Shown in pieces: positions 6,717 to 15,325 of a DNA stretch of 42,415 nucleotides. This DNA is from Mariaggregatimicrobium sp964498785 (GTDB taxonomy: Bacteria; Zhuqueibacterota; Zhuqueibacteria; Thermofontimicrobiales; Thiofontviventaceae). Under the pieces are notes generated by a model. That model was not told where the DNA came from. It saw nothing but the letters and a program-made list of their open reading frames with translations, and did not search any database. Location: contig CAZCJL010000058.1 in assembly GCA_964498785.1 (NCBI GenBank), positions 1 through 42,415 of the forward strand, in the 5' to 3' direction. Numbering within the stretch: the first letter of the stretch is position 1; the number at the start of each line of letters is the position of its first letter. Made by a program: the position numbers and the translations under genes.

Positions 6717-8405
6717 GTGGAGGCATTAGGCTACATCACACTAACGATCTTTGTTGTAACAATGGTTTTAACATTGTTCAAGAAAATTAATTTGCCAGTG
6801 CAAACCGTTCTTGTTCTTGTCAGTTTAGTTTCTTTGATAATCGGAGCCATTGTTCGCGGAATTATCGAAGGACCGAACAGCGCAATTCTGTTGCCTAATG
6901 AAATGATCGGTGGTATAATCCTCCATCCGATTACTGCATTGCTTGGCGGGCTTTTTCTTGCCGGAGCGTTAACAGCAACAAACGGTTTTGATGCATTAAA
7001 AGTAATTATTAGTAAATTACAAAAATCGCCCATTGGTCTTGTTGGAACGCTGGTCATTATTATTAACCTGCCAGTTATTGCTTCGTTGCCTTGTGGTCGC
7101 ATTATCGCTGCGGCTCTTTTACCACTGCTTTTCGCCTTTGGCTATGAAGGCGGAATGGGATTACTCACAAAAACACAACTTGTGGTACTTATCGGCGCCT
7201 TCACTCGAAATGCAATGGGAAGCTGTGGGCCATCACCAATCGGTGGGGTTGGACAAATTGGTGAAGGATTTCTTGGCGCATTTTTTCCGACGGCAAGCGA
7301 TGGAATTTTACGTTCCCCTCAAGCATTTTCTTTATTTATCGGAACTGCTATAACAGCACTATTTCTAAAAATTATTTCACAAAAATTATACCCGGAAGAT
7401 ATCACTTTAAAAGATCGGCCCCGGGAGGGAGGGGCTGATCTTAAGAAAGAACAGGAAAACATTTCTGCACCGTTTAGAGGATATTTATCATTATTTTTGT
7501 TCATTGCCTCTTTATTAATTGCAATCTTCCAGCCCTTTGGCAAAATGCCTGTGCAAACTGTCCTCGTTATTGGCGGTATTTTAATTATCCTTCTTTGCCG
7601 GGCGTCAATAAAGGATCTAATGAATGGTATTATTTTACTCCCTGTTACAGCTATGGCATCAGGATTTATGGCTGCTGGTGTACTTGCGGCGACTGGTGGA
7701 TTCGATGCGCTGGGAGTCATTCTGAAAAGTCTCTCGTCCATTGAAATTTTGGGTGTTGCCGGGATGTTAGCTATTTTCGTACAAATGCAAACAATATTAC
7801 CTCTTTCCTGTTCCCGAATTCTTACTGCGGCTCTTGTGCCGGTTTTATATCTATTCGGGCCGGCAAAATTTAATATGCTAACCTGGCCACAACTTGCCAT
7901 TGTTATGGCTGCATATATAATCAATGCAACAACATCTTGCGGGCCATCGCCTTTGGGAGGTGGAGGAACCATGGGCGAAGGACAAATGCGGGCTGAAACA
8001 GGTTTTATAAAAGGAGCATATACATTTACGGCAATGGCAATTATGGCGCCCCTGGCTGCAATATATATGAAATTTATGAATTTCAAGATTTTCGCTCCCG
8101 ATAATCCAGAATTTTCACAAAATATTATTACTATTATTGCATATACGTTTGTCATTATTGGGGTTTCTATTGGAATGATGACTTTTGTTGCCCGATATAT
8201 AACGAATAATACGAATAAGAACTGGCAGTTGCAGTTAGTTTATTTCCTGATTAGTGGTGGCATTGCAGGCGCTGTTCTTTCTATTTCTGTTTATGAATTT
8301 AAAATTTTAGAATTGTTACAAGGATTTATCGGAGGTGTTATCGCCGCTTTTCTTATTGGTGTAATGGTTCCGAAAACCCTCTCAAAACAGAGAGAAGCTG
8401 CTTAG
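6717..8405 (+). CDS. internally duplicated multi-pass membrane protein, putative transporter
   Basis: A 562-residue polytopic membrane protein built from two direct repeats. PVQTVLV occurs at about 27-33 and 278-284. GGIILHPITALLGG and following FDALKVI (65-96) match NGIILLPVTAMASG and FDALGVI (303-335). SCGPSPIGGVGQIGEG (169-184) matches SCGPSPLGGGGTMGEG (407-422). Such paired re-entrant-looking glycine/proline motifs are typical of secondary transporters, but I cannot name the family. Position just before the fumarate-reductase genes would fit C4-dicarboxylate transport; that is inference. The C-terminal part (about 470-553) adds a separate multi-helix module. Start is a GTG with GAGGA 4-5 bases upstream. 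Confidence 0.7.
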   Translation: MEALGYITLTIFVVTMVLTLFKKINLPVQTVLVLVSLVSLIIGAIVRGIIEGPNSAILLPNEMIGGIILHPITALLGGLFLAGALTATNGFDALKVIISKLQKSPIGLVGTLVIIINLPVIASLPCGRIIAAALLPLLFAFGYEGGMGLLTKTQLVVLIGAFTRNAMGSCGPSPIGGVGQIGEGFLGAFFPTASDGILRSPQAFSLFIGTAITALFLKIISQKLYPEDITLKDRPREGGADLKKEQENISAPFRGYLSLFLFIASLLIAIFQPFGKMPVQTVLVIGGILIILLCRASIKDLMNGIILLPVTAMASGFMAAGVLAATGGFDALGVILKSLSSIEILGVAGMLAIFVQMQTILPLSCSRILTAALVPVLYLFGPAKFNMLTWPQLAIVMAAYIINATTSCGPSPLGGGGTMGEGQMRAETGFIKGAYTFTAMAIMAPLAAIYMKFMNFKIFAPDNPEFSQNIITIIAYTFVIIGVSIGMMTFVARYITNNTNKNWQLQLVYFLISGGIAGAVLSISVYEFKILELLQGFIGGVIAAFLIGVMVPKTLSKQREAA

Positions 8406-8418
8406 AAAGGAACTCGTT

Positions 8419-8571
8419 GTGTTAACCTTTTTATCCTTTATTTTTGCTGGCGCATTATCCGGTGTTATCATTGCTTATGCATTAGATATGAAAACGCCGA
8501 AAGAATTGATTCAAGGTGCTTTTGGGGGACTAATTGCTGGACTGCTGATGGCATTGATGTTACCCAATTAA
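8419..8571 (+). CDS. 50-aa two-helix membrane protein, paralogue of the preceding gene's tail
   Basis: A short gene starting with GTG at 8419 behind AGAAAGGA (8404-8411), ending TAA at 8571. The 50-residue product is two membrane helices joined by a short loop (LDMKTPKELIQGAFGG). It aligns throughout with residues about 511-552 of the protein just upstream: AGALSGVIIA matches SGGIAGAVLS, ELIQGAFGGLIAGLLMALMLP matches ELLQGFIGGVIAAFLIGVMVP. The pair therefore share a module, once fused and once free. Its spacing of 13 bases from the upstream gene and 30 from the downstream one places it in the operon. It could be an accessory subunit of the putative transporter. Confidence 0.7.
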   Translation: MLTFLSFIFAGALSGVIIAYALDMKTPKELIQGAFGGLIAGLLMALMLPN

Positions 8572-8601
8572 TTTTTATAATTTAACTAATTAAAATCAAA
8601 T

Positions 8602-9144
8602 ATGGCTGAAGACGAAAAGAAAAATAAAAAAACAGGCGCACGCTGGACAGATGACCAACCAATGGTAATGCCTGGGATTCGGCGGTTTCAATTTTTTACA
8701 AATGTTGATGATCGGGCATTAACGAAAAATTTAAATCGTTTGGCAATGTTCAGCATTTCAGCGATTTTAGCCATCGATGTGGGAAAGGCGATTGTCAATA
8801 AAATTCCACAAAGTATTTATTGCTACGAATGTCGTGCCTGCTACGGAACTCAAGATAAATGCCCGGTCGGCATTTCGTATCAGGCTGAATTGGTCGTCGC
8901 TGCTCGGGTAACTGATTATGATCGGTTTTTACGAAATGGCGGCCTGAAGTGCATCCGCTGTGGATCGTGTCAAAGTTTTTGCGTTCAATATTTAAATTTA
9001 CCGCGCATCTTTGGAACTATGCAAATTTTAACAATGAACGCTCTTCGAAAAGGAAAAATACCACATCGTATGGTACAGAATGCCTTTGATCAGGGACTGA
9101 TTAACAACGATTTTATCGATGAAGTCACTAAATTTCTTTCATAA
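8602..9144 (+). CDS. dicluster [4Fe-4S] protein, HdrC-like
   Basis: A 180-residue electron-transfer protein. Two cysteine sets are visible: C74, C77, C80, C87 (CYECRACYGTQDKCP, with an unusually long gap before the last cysteine) and C117, C120, C123, C127 (CIRCGSCQSFC). The layout after the clusters (helical, ending in VQNAFDQGLI) resembles heterodisulfide reductase subunit C, which passes electrons between a flavoprotein and a membrane or CCG partner. A moderately hydrophobic stretch at about 48-60 might touch the membrane, but there is no clear helix or signal, so it is probably cytoplasmic. It opens the redox part of the operon, 14 bases before the FMN_bind gene. Confidence 0.75.
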   Translation: MAEDEKKNKKTGARWTDDQPMVMPGIRRFQFFTNVDDRALTKNLNRLAMFSISAILAIDVGKAIVNKIPQSIYCYECRACYGTQDKCPVGISYQAELVVAARVTDYDRFLRNGGLKCIRCGSCQSFCVQYLNLPRIFGTMQILTMNALRKGKIPHRMVQNAFDQGLINNDFIDEVTKFLS

Positions 9145-9158
9145 AGGTGTGTTAAGCA

Positions 9159-10127
9159 ATGACTAAATTCAGGTTTGAAGAGATATTATTAAGACCATCG
9201 CGCTTAACAATATTAACCGTGTTAACAGCATTTGCTTTTGTATATGGCCGCTTAATTCTTTTTTCTATTCTTGCAATTATTCTGTTAATCGCAGCTATAA
9301 AAACATATATAACGCATAAAAAGTCATACTTTAAATATATTATTCCTGCTATGTTGATTGTGCTGGTGTTGGGAACTTACTATATTGTTGATTATAATAA
9401 CGTAATTGGCTATATGGAAGACCATTCACCGCTAAATCTGGACTGGGTTGAAGACGGTACTTATGAAGGAACCGCGCACGGTTTAAGGGGGCCAATAAAA
9501 ACAGCAGTAACCATTGAGCACGGTGTTATTCAAGATATTGTTATCACTCAGCACCAGGAAGCAATTAGTGCTTTGGATGGTTTAAAGGAGCAAATAATTG
9601 AACAAAACAGCATTAACGCCGAATTCGTTCCACCAACCATCCACGGCTCGATTGAGGCCACACAAGGTTTTCGACAATCTGTGAAAAATGCATTATGGAA
9701 TGGGATCCCGGAAAAACCTGAATTTTCTAATGTCGTGAAGTTACTTCATTTTTTCTCTCAATATCGTTTTGATATGACTACATGGAACGCTCTTGCTATC
9801 TTATTTTGTATATTACTTGTGCTGGATTATACGCTGCAGCCCGCTCTTGTGAGAGGAACCGGCCAGGCGCTTAACTGCTATAATTGTCAGACGTGTGTAG
9901 GGGTTTGCCCTGTAAAAAATGTCGATGGTGAACCATATCCGATGAATATGATTTTGGCAGCACGATTAGGGGATTATGAAAAAGTACGCTATCTGTCAAA
10001 ATACTGTGTTGCATGTTCTCGATGCGCTGGTAAATGTCCGGTTGGAGACTCGGGACCAAGTATCGCCGCAGCAGCGAATGCAGAATTAATCCGACAAAAA
10101 CGCAGAGCAATGGCTTTGGAAAATTAG
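9159..10127 (+). CDS. FMN_bind membrane protein with C-terminal diferredoxin domain
   Basis: A 322-residue membrane redox protein. Order: two or three helices (about 15-48 and 60-78), an FMN_bind-type domain (about 97-180), another helix (207-225), then two [4Fe-4S] sites, C240/C243/C246/C250 and C283/C286/C289/C293. This resembles NosR/RnfG-type proteins that relay electrons across the membrane through covalently bound FMN. The flavinylation motif is degenerate: the family's 'D..SGAT' reads HGSIEAT, keeping only A167 and the candidate attachment residue T168. Flavin loading is therefore uncertain, and no ApbE flavin transferase is in the window. Placed between a ferredoxin-like and a PsrB-like gene, it is likely a transmembrane electron relay. 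Confidence 0.75.
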   Translation: MTKFRFEEILLRPSRLTILTVLTAFAFVYGRLILFSILAIILLIAAIKTYITHKKSYFKYIIPAMLIVLVLGTYYIVDYNNVIGYMEDHSPLNLDWVEDGTYEGTAHGLRGPIKTAVTIEHGVIQDIVITQHQEAISALDGLKEQIIEQNSINAEFVPPTIHGSIEATQGFRQSVKNALWNGIPEKPEFSNVVKLLHFFSQYRFDMTTWNALAILFCILLVLDYTLQPALVRGTGQALNCYNCQTCVGVCPVKNVDGEPYPMNMILAARLGDYEKVRYLSKYCVACSRCAGKCPVGDSGPSIAAAANAELIRQKRRAMALEN

Positions 10128-10146
10128 AATTGCGGAGGTATTTAAT

Positions 10147-10731
10147 TTGGCAAAAAAGAGATATGGATTTCTAATAGATATAAGACGATGTATTGGTTGT
10201 AATACATGCTCAGTTGCATGTAAAAGTGAAAATAACGTTCCCCTTGGAGTGTGGCGATCGTGGGTGAAAAAAATAGAAAAAGGGAAATATCCCAATACCT
10301 CTTTGTCTTTTTTGCCGCTACTGTGCAATAATTGTGAAGATCCAATTTGCGTCACTGTATGTCCGACATTTGCATCTCAAAAACGGGATGACGGCGTTGT
10401 AATCATCGATCCACACAGGTGTATTGGGTGCCGTTATTGCATGGCTGCGTGTCCTTATGGCGTTCGTTTTATCAACCCGATTTTAAATATTTGCCAGAAA
10501 TGCGACTGGTGCATTCATCGAGTTGAAAAGGGCATTCCTCCAGCCTGCGTGGATGCATGCCCGACAGGCGCTCGAATTTTTGGTGATTTACATAGTGAAG
10601 AAAGTGAAATATCAAAATTAATAGCTGAAAATTCCGTCTCAGTGGTAAAACCGATTATGGGAACTGAACCACAAACGTATTACATCAATCTTGATTTGCA
10701 AACAGTCGATGCCAAAAAAGAGGAACATTAA
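10147..10731 (+). CDS. four-cluster ferredoxin subunit, PsrB/DmsB/QrcC-like
   Basis: A 194-residue iron-sulfur subunit with four [4Fe-4S] sites in the order typical of molybdoenzyme electron-transfer subunits: C15/18/21/25, C60/63/68/72, C92/95/98/102, and C119/122/134/138 in the signature CDWCIHRVEKGIPPACVDACP. It passes electrons between the catalytic-fold subunit (11657) and the NrfD membrane subunit (10735). It has no signal of its own; in this family it is commonly carried out through Tat with its partner, so a periplasmic site is likely. Start is TTG at 10147 after GCGGAGG (10132-10138). Only 3 bases separate it from the NrfD gene. Confidence 0.88.
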   Translation: MAKKRYGFLIDIRRCIGCNTCSVACKSENNVPLGVWRSWVKKIEKGKYPNTSLSFLPLLCNNCEDPICVTVCPTFASQKRDDGVVIIDPHRCIGCRYCMAACPYGVRFINPILNICQKCDWCIHRVEKGIPPACVDACPTGARIFGDLHSEESEISKLIAENSVSVVKPIMGTEPQTYYINLDLQTVDAKKEEH

Positions 10732-10734
10732 TTT

Positions 10735-11631
10735 ATGGATGTCGAACTCCTTTATAACATACATCTCCAGGAAACATTTGGAATTTATATTGCCATATAC
10801 TTTTATTTAACCGGACTAAGCGCTGGTTCGTTTATTATGTCGACTTTATCTTATGGATTCGGTCTGACGCAATTTAAACCGTTAGGAAAAATTGGCGTTA
10901 TTTTGGCAGTATTGCTTTTAATCCTGGCTCCCATGGCGCTACTAATCCATGTTGGCAATCCATTAAAATCTTGGCATCTTTTTACTTATATAAATTTAAC
11001 ATCGCCCATTAGCTGGGGCTCATTTTTACTAACGCTATATCCGATCAATTCTATTATTTACGGATATTTCATGTTTAAAGGCGAGGCAAAACTCACAAAA
11101 ATATTTGGCTTTATTGGAATACCGCTGGCAGTTATGGTTCATGGTTATACCGGTTTTATTTTGGCGATTGCGAAAGCACGAGCATTGTGGAACACTGCAT
11201 TAATGCCAATTTTATTTTTAGTGTCTGCCATGGTTTCAGGTATTGCGATGATGATCTTAGTTGCAATTATAAAAGACAGATTCTTTTCTAAAGAAAAAAA
11301 ATATAACTACCGCTTGCTTAATACACTGGCTACGATGTTAGCCGGAATTATTGTTTTTGATCTGTTTCTTGTGCTAAGCGATATTATCGTATTGTTAACT
11401 GCCCACTCAGAAGCAAAAGAAGCAGCAGATTTATTGCTATACCAGAGTTTTAGTCCCTACTTTGTTTTTATTGAAAATATATTCGGAAAAATTATACCGT
11501 TAGCAATTGTCGCAACACCTCGATTCAGAACAATTCCATGGTTGACGATTGCCTCTGTGTTAGTAATGGTTGGTATTTTCTTTATGCGATATGTTGTTGT
11601 ACTGGGCGGAGAACATTTACCATTAATCTAA
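10735..11631 (+). CDS. NrfD/PsrC/QrcD-like quinone-reactive membrane subunit
   Basis: A 298-residue integral membrane protein with about eight helices. It has the usual NrfD opening (LQETFGIYIAIYFYLTGLSAGSF), the 'HVGNPLKSWHLFTYINLTSPISWGSF' region corresponding to the quinone-site helices, and 'GYTGFILAIAKARALWNTALMPILF'. These are classic for NrfD/PsrC proteins, which oxidise or reduce menaquinol and carry no haem. With the ferredoxin subunit before it and the molybdopterin-fold protein after it, it forms the membrane part of a CISM/Qrc-type module. This is the only evident quinone-binding subunit of the operon. Confidence 0.88.
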   Translation: MDVELLYNIHLQETFGIYIAIYFYLTGLSAGSFIMSTLSYGFGLTQFKPLGKIGVILAVLLLILAPMALLIHVGNPLKSWHLFTYINLTSPISWGSFLLTLYPINSIIYGYFMFKGEAKLTKIFGFIGIPLAVMVHGYTGFILAIAKARALWNTALMPILFLVSAMVSGIAMMILVAIIKDRFFSKEKKYNYRLLNTLATMLAGIIVFDLFLVLSDIIVLLTAHSEAKEAADLLLYQSFSPYFVFIENIFGKIIPLAIVATPRFRTIPWLTIASVLVMVGIFFMRYVVVLGGEHLPLI

Positions 11632-11656
11632 AAAATTATAGATATCATAAATAGCT

Positions 11657-13879
11657 ATGACAAAAGATAATAAAATAAATCGACGAACATTTATAAAAGT
11701 TAGCGCTACCGGAGTTTTTTCTTCAATTATTTTTAATCAGATGGCTCCGCTATTTGCTAAAATTTCGAGTTCGGGAAGAGATGTTTCGCTGACCTCTAAA
11801 GAATTTTTGAAAAGTGCTCCCTCTATTTGTGATTTATGTCCCGCTCACTGCGGAGTACTGGGATTTACTCAAAATGATTTTCTGGCTGCTATTCAGGGAA
11901 ATCCACATCATCCAAATAATAATGGCAAAATTTGTGCTCGCGGAGTGGCCGGAATGAATCTTGTGCATGATCCGGAACGAATTTTACATCCGTTGAAACG
12001 CAAGGGAAAAAGAGGAGAAGATCATTGGAAACAAATTTCCTGGGAAGAGGCGTTATCTGAAATTACTACTCATCTCGCCGAACATTCAAAGGATGAAAAG
12101 TTTATTTTCCAATGTAAAGATCACCATTTGACTGGCTATATTGCTCAACAATTAAGACAATTCGGGAATCCGGTTTTTCTGTCAACAGAAGCAGATAAAA
12201 ATGCAACCAAACGATTTGCTCAGAAAATTACATGGGGCAGTGAACCGGGAATTCCGGACGTAAAAAACAGTCGATATATTTTAGTGTTCGGAGCAAACCC
12301 GTTTGAAACACATCACCATTTTATAAGCCTTAGTCAAAGAATTATCCATGCAAAAGTAGATAATGGCGCCAAGCTTGTTACTATCGATCCACGATTATCG
12401 AATACTGCCGGTAAAAGCAATGATTGGATACCTGTAAAACCCGGGACAGATGCTATCGTTGCGTTAGCAATGGCAAATGTAGTTATGCAGGAAAATCTTT
12501 ACGATACTGAATTTATCAATCGATGGACCAATATTTCTATCTCAGCGCTAAAATTACATTTAGCTCAGTTTACATTGCAAAAAGCATCGGACGAAAGTAC
12601 AATCCCCGTTGATAAAATTAAAAAAATAGCTGTCTCACTTGCAACAAATAAACCTGCTGTGGTTATTTCCGGGAATGGCGTTTCCAATCACGTAAATGGC
12701 TTGCAAAATGAACGAGCTATATTACTATTAAATGCCATTATCGGTGCGATTGACGTAAAAGGCGGACTTTGCTTACCGCGGACCACGCTCGATTTTAACG
12801 ATGTTGCAGAATCATTATTTGTTAATACTTCTGATTATTTTAAGGCCATTAATGGGCGCAAAGAAAAAGTGCATACATTTATTTCCTATCGAAATAATCC
12901 TGTGTTTGAAGAACCAAATTATCCCGAAATTGCAGATGTCCTGAAAAATAACGAGAATATTCCATTTCACATTGCCATTACCAATGTACTGAGCGAAACA
13001 GCGGCACTCGCTGATATTATTTTACCAACAACTATTTACCCTGAGCAATGGCGAGCAGAATATGAAACATCGCTTGATTTAAGTACATATATTTCTGTAG
13101 CGCGACCTGTTGTTGCTCCGCAAGGTAAATCCATGTCAATTGAAGAAATTTTGACTCAGATATCGACACGCATGAGTTATAAAAGTATAGAATATCAGAA
13201 ATTCGATAGTATTGTGAAGAATATTATATCACGAGTTCCGTTCTTTTCGCAGGAACGTGATTACAAGCAATTGCTGGAGTCTGGGATTTGGGTAAATCCT
13301 GTTGAAAAAAAACAATATAAAATGTATGAAAGTGTTGGATTTAAAACGCAAAGTCGCCGGTTTGAAATTGATTCGCTGTATCTGCGCTCTAAAGGATTGT
13401 TTTCTCTACCACACTATATTCCGAATAAAGATCATATTAATCTAAACAAAGATGAATTGATACTCATTCCCTTTTCAACGAATGTATTGAAAGAAAACTT
13501 AGGAAATTCAAAATGGCTCAGTGAAATAGAACACGAAAACGCAGCATGGATCAATCCTCGTACTGCTCGGTCGTTGAAATTACGAACTGGTTCCCGGGTT
13601 CAGATAGAATCTTCAGTCGGAAAATTAGAAATGAAAGTCAGAATTACATCAGGGATTCACCCGAATGCGATTGCAATATCAAAGGGTTTGGGACATTGGG
13701 AATATGGGCAGGTAGCGCGAGCGAAAAAATTTAAATCGAGTGACCCGGATACGAAATTGATCTGGTGGGATAAATTAGAGCCGGGAAAAAATCCGAATGT
13801 TTTGGTAGAAGCCATTTCCGATCCTGTTGCCAGAGGACAGGCATGGAAAGACACAAAAGTGACTGTTAAAAAGGTATGA
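11657..13879 (+). CDS. Tat-exported molybdopterin-oxidoreductase-family subunit, metal ligand apparently lost (QrcB-like?)
   Basis: A 740-residue member of the DMSO-reductase/PsrA superfamily with a twin-arginine signal (NRRTFIKVSATG). The N-terminal [4Fe-4S] site is C58, C61, C65, C93 (CDLCPAHCG and KICARG). Cofactor-binding regions follow (NSRYILVFGANPFETHH; VTIDPRLSNTAGKSNDWIPVKPGTDA) and the usual C-terminal domain (AWINPRTARSLKLRTGSRVQI). By my alignment, the site that holds the Mo-ligating Cys/Ser, usually in 'SH.S.C...K..A', reads STEADKNATKRFA, with Lys181 at the ligand position and Asp180 beside it. That suggests a non-catalytic, QrcB- or ActB-like scaffold, or an Asp-ligated enzyme. 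It is followed after 7 bases by the cytochrome gene. Confidence 0.8.
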   Translation: MTKDNKINRRTFIKVSATGVFSSIIFNQMAPLFAKISSSGRDVSLTSKEFLKSAPSICDLCPAHCGVLGFTQNDFLAAIQGNPHHPNNNGKICARGVAGMNLVHDPERILHPLKRKGKRGEDHWKQISWEEALSEITTHLAEHSKDEKFIFQCKDHHLTGYIAQQLRQFGNPVFLSTEADKNATKRFAQKITWGSEPGIPDVKNSRYILVFGANPFETHHHFISLSQRIIHAKVDNGAKLVTIDPRLSNTAGKSNDWIPVKPGTDAIVALAMANVVMQENLYDTEFINRWTNISISALKLHLAQFTLQKASDESTIPVDKIKKIAVSLATNKPAVVISGNGVSNHVNGLQNERAILLLNAIIGAIDVKGGLCLPRTTLDFNDVAESLFVNTSDYFKAINGRKEKVHTFISYRNNPVFEEPNYPEIADVLKNNENIPFHIAITNVLSETAALADIILPTTIYPEQWRAEYETSLDLSTYISVARPVVAPQGKSMSIEEILTQISTRMSYKSIEYQKFDSIVKNIISRVPFFSQERDYKQLLESGIWVNPVEKKQYKMYESVGFKTQSRRFEIDSLYLRSKGLFSLPHYIPNKDHINLNKDELILIPFSTNVLKENLGNSKWLSEIEHENAAWINPRTARSLKLRTGSRVQIESSVGKLEMKVRITSGIHPNAIAISKGLGHWEYGQVARAKKFKSSDPDTKLIWWDKLEPGKNPNVLVEAISDPVARGQAWKDTKVTVKKV

Positions 13880-13886
13880 AATAGAC

Positions 13887-14786
13887 ATGAAATTTGATAT
13901 TCAACAAATAAAAGATTTTATCATTAAACATCATATTTTGCTTGTGGTAACTATTGTACCGGTTGGCGCTATTATCTTTTTCCTGGCATTAGTTACTTAT
14001 AATGAAAGTGCACATTTTTGTTTTTCCTGTCATGAAAATCAGGGGCCGTACATCTATTTTGACGCTGAACGGCCAGTGCACAAAAATTATGATGACAGCC
14101 AATTCAGTTGTAGTAAATGTCATATCGACAAAACAGTTCAGACCACGTATTTTCGTAATTTTAAAAAAGTCCACAAAAATGCGCAGCTTGTTGGTAATTT
14201 ACAGGCAGAGCCTTTAGTGAATCCAAAAGATGTTTACCAAACAGATCAATGTTTAAACTGCCATCCTGATCGTCTGAATGTGGTGGAACGTGATCCCTAT
14301 CTTTTGCAAAATGAAAAATTACAGCGAATCGGTTTGCGTTTTGATAAACGATTGCATTCTCGTTTTGAAACCTTTCGTCCAGAGGATCAGCAATTATATC
14401 AGGAATTAAAAGATACACAAACATTAACACCAGAAGAACAGGATGAACTGGAGTTGCTTGACAAAATTCGGGTTGGGAATTGTGGACAGTGCCATCTCCG
14501 TGCAAAACAATCAAATGGTGAAAAAATAGTAGATAAACAAGTTAATTTTATTGCCAGAAATCCGATTAATTGTGCCGGATGCCATGAAAACACGTCATCG
14601 TTAAATCATCCTGGAAAACCACTTTCGCCTCCCACAAAGGAAGTATGTCAGAAGTGCCACCATGGAAATATACATGGAAAATTTGTGATATTTAAAGCAG
14701 ATTGTGATGAAAACCAACATTCAGAAAATTGTATAAAATGTCATCCTTATTATCGCCAGGACGTAAATGTAACAAGTAATTATTAG
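13887..14786 (+). CDS. membrane-anchored heptahaem cytochrome c
   Basis: A 299-residue multihaem cytochrome with one N-terminal membrane helix (about residues 16-37), like NapC/NirT-type anchors, and seven CXXCH haem motifs: CFSCH (45), CSKCH (75), CLNCH (122), CGQCH (199), CAGCH (229), CQKCH (254) and CIKCH (282). A charged haem-free segment of about 70 residues lies between the third and fourth. The haem domain is on the outer face of the membrane. Together with the ferredoxin, NrfD and molybdopterin-fold subunits it recalls the Qrc complex of sulfate reducers, whose QrcA is a multihaem cytochrome c. It would exchange electrons with a periplasmic donor or acceptor. Confidence 0.9.
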   Translation: MKFDIQQIKDFIIKHHILLVVTIVPVGAIIFFLALVTYNESAHFCFSCHENQGPYIYFDAERPVHKNYDDSQFSCSKCHIDKTVQTTYFRNFKKVHKNAQLVGNLQAEPLVNPKDVYQTDQCLNCHPDRLNVVERDPYLLQNEKLQRIGLRFDKRLHSRFETFRPEDQQLYQELKDTQTLTPEEQDELELLDKIRVGNCGQCHLRAKQSNGEKIVDKQVNFIARNPINCAGCHENTSSLNHPGKPLSPPTKEVCQKCHHGNIHGKFVIFKADCDENQHSENCIKCHPYYRQDVNVTSNY

Positions 14787-14801
14787 GTAGGAGCAGAAAA
14801 T

Positions 14802-15299
14802 ATGGAAGACGCTCGCCTGTCTTACATAGCCAAAAAAGAGGTAAATCTGGATCAGGACAAAATAAAAGTTCTGAATACGATTCTCGATATTAAAGAACCG
14901 CCAGTAGCCAGATGTCGCTTGCTTTCGAATGGTATCGAACCGTATCATCGGCTTTATCTGGAAAATAGTGAAATCATTGATGGCGACAAGGCATGCATTG
15001 CTTGTGGTAATTGCGTTGATTCATGCCCGGTTTTAAGACGTGAACCGGACAGACGTGCGAGAACCGTACAGCGTACATCATTTGCACTAGAAATTATTGT
15101 GGCAGATGACTGTGAGCAATGCTACGCGTGTGTGTTGTCCTGTCCTCAAGTTGATACAGCTATTAAAGACTATGTTGTTGAAGATCGAGTTGTAGAAGTT
15201 ATTCCTCAATTAAAAAACATTAAATTTTTAGATAATTATTTCATGATGTTTATTGCCTTGTTATTGGGCATAATAATCGGGATTTTTATCACCTGGTAA
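14802..15299 (+). CDS. dicluster [4Fe-4S] protein with C-terminal membrane anchor
   Basis: A 165-residue protein with two ferredoxin-type sites, C65/C68/C71/C75 (CIACGNCVDSCPV) and C104/C107/C110/C114 (CEQCYACVLSCP). It ends in one membrane helix (about 146-164, MMFIALLLGIIIGIFI). The cluster layout is HdrC-like, but the C-terminal helix is unusual. Because FrdB and FrdA follow directly and no FrdC/SdhC or CCG-domain anchor is encoded, this tail-anchored protein is a good candidate to tether the cytoplasmic FrdAB pair to the membrane and pass it electrons. That role is inferred from context. An AGGAG ribosome site lies 10 bases before the start. Confidence 0.75.
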   Translation: MEDARLSYIAKKEVNLDQDKIKVLNTILDIKEPPVARCRLLSNGIEPYHRLYLENSEIIDGDKACIACGNCVDSCPVLRREPDRRARTVQRTSFALEIIVADDCEQCYACVLSCPQVDTAIKDYVVEDRVVEVIPQLKNIKFLDNYFMMFIALLLGIIIGIFITW

Positions 15300-15325
15300 A
15301 TTAGTCCCCTATCGGAGGTTTTAAC

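Noticed and set aside
7319..8155. 278-codon minus-strand reading frame
   Set aside because: It is antisense to the duplicated membrane protein, which has clear internal repeats and membrane helices; the antisense product looks like a codon shadow.
11657..13879. Active thiosulfate or polysulfide reductase catalytic subunit
   Set aside because: The neighbouring genes fit, but the metal-ligand position appears to be Lys; catalytic identity not claimed.
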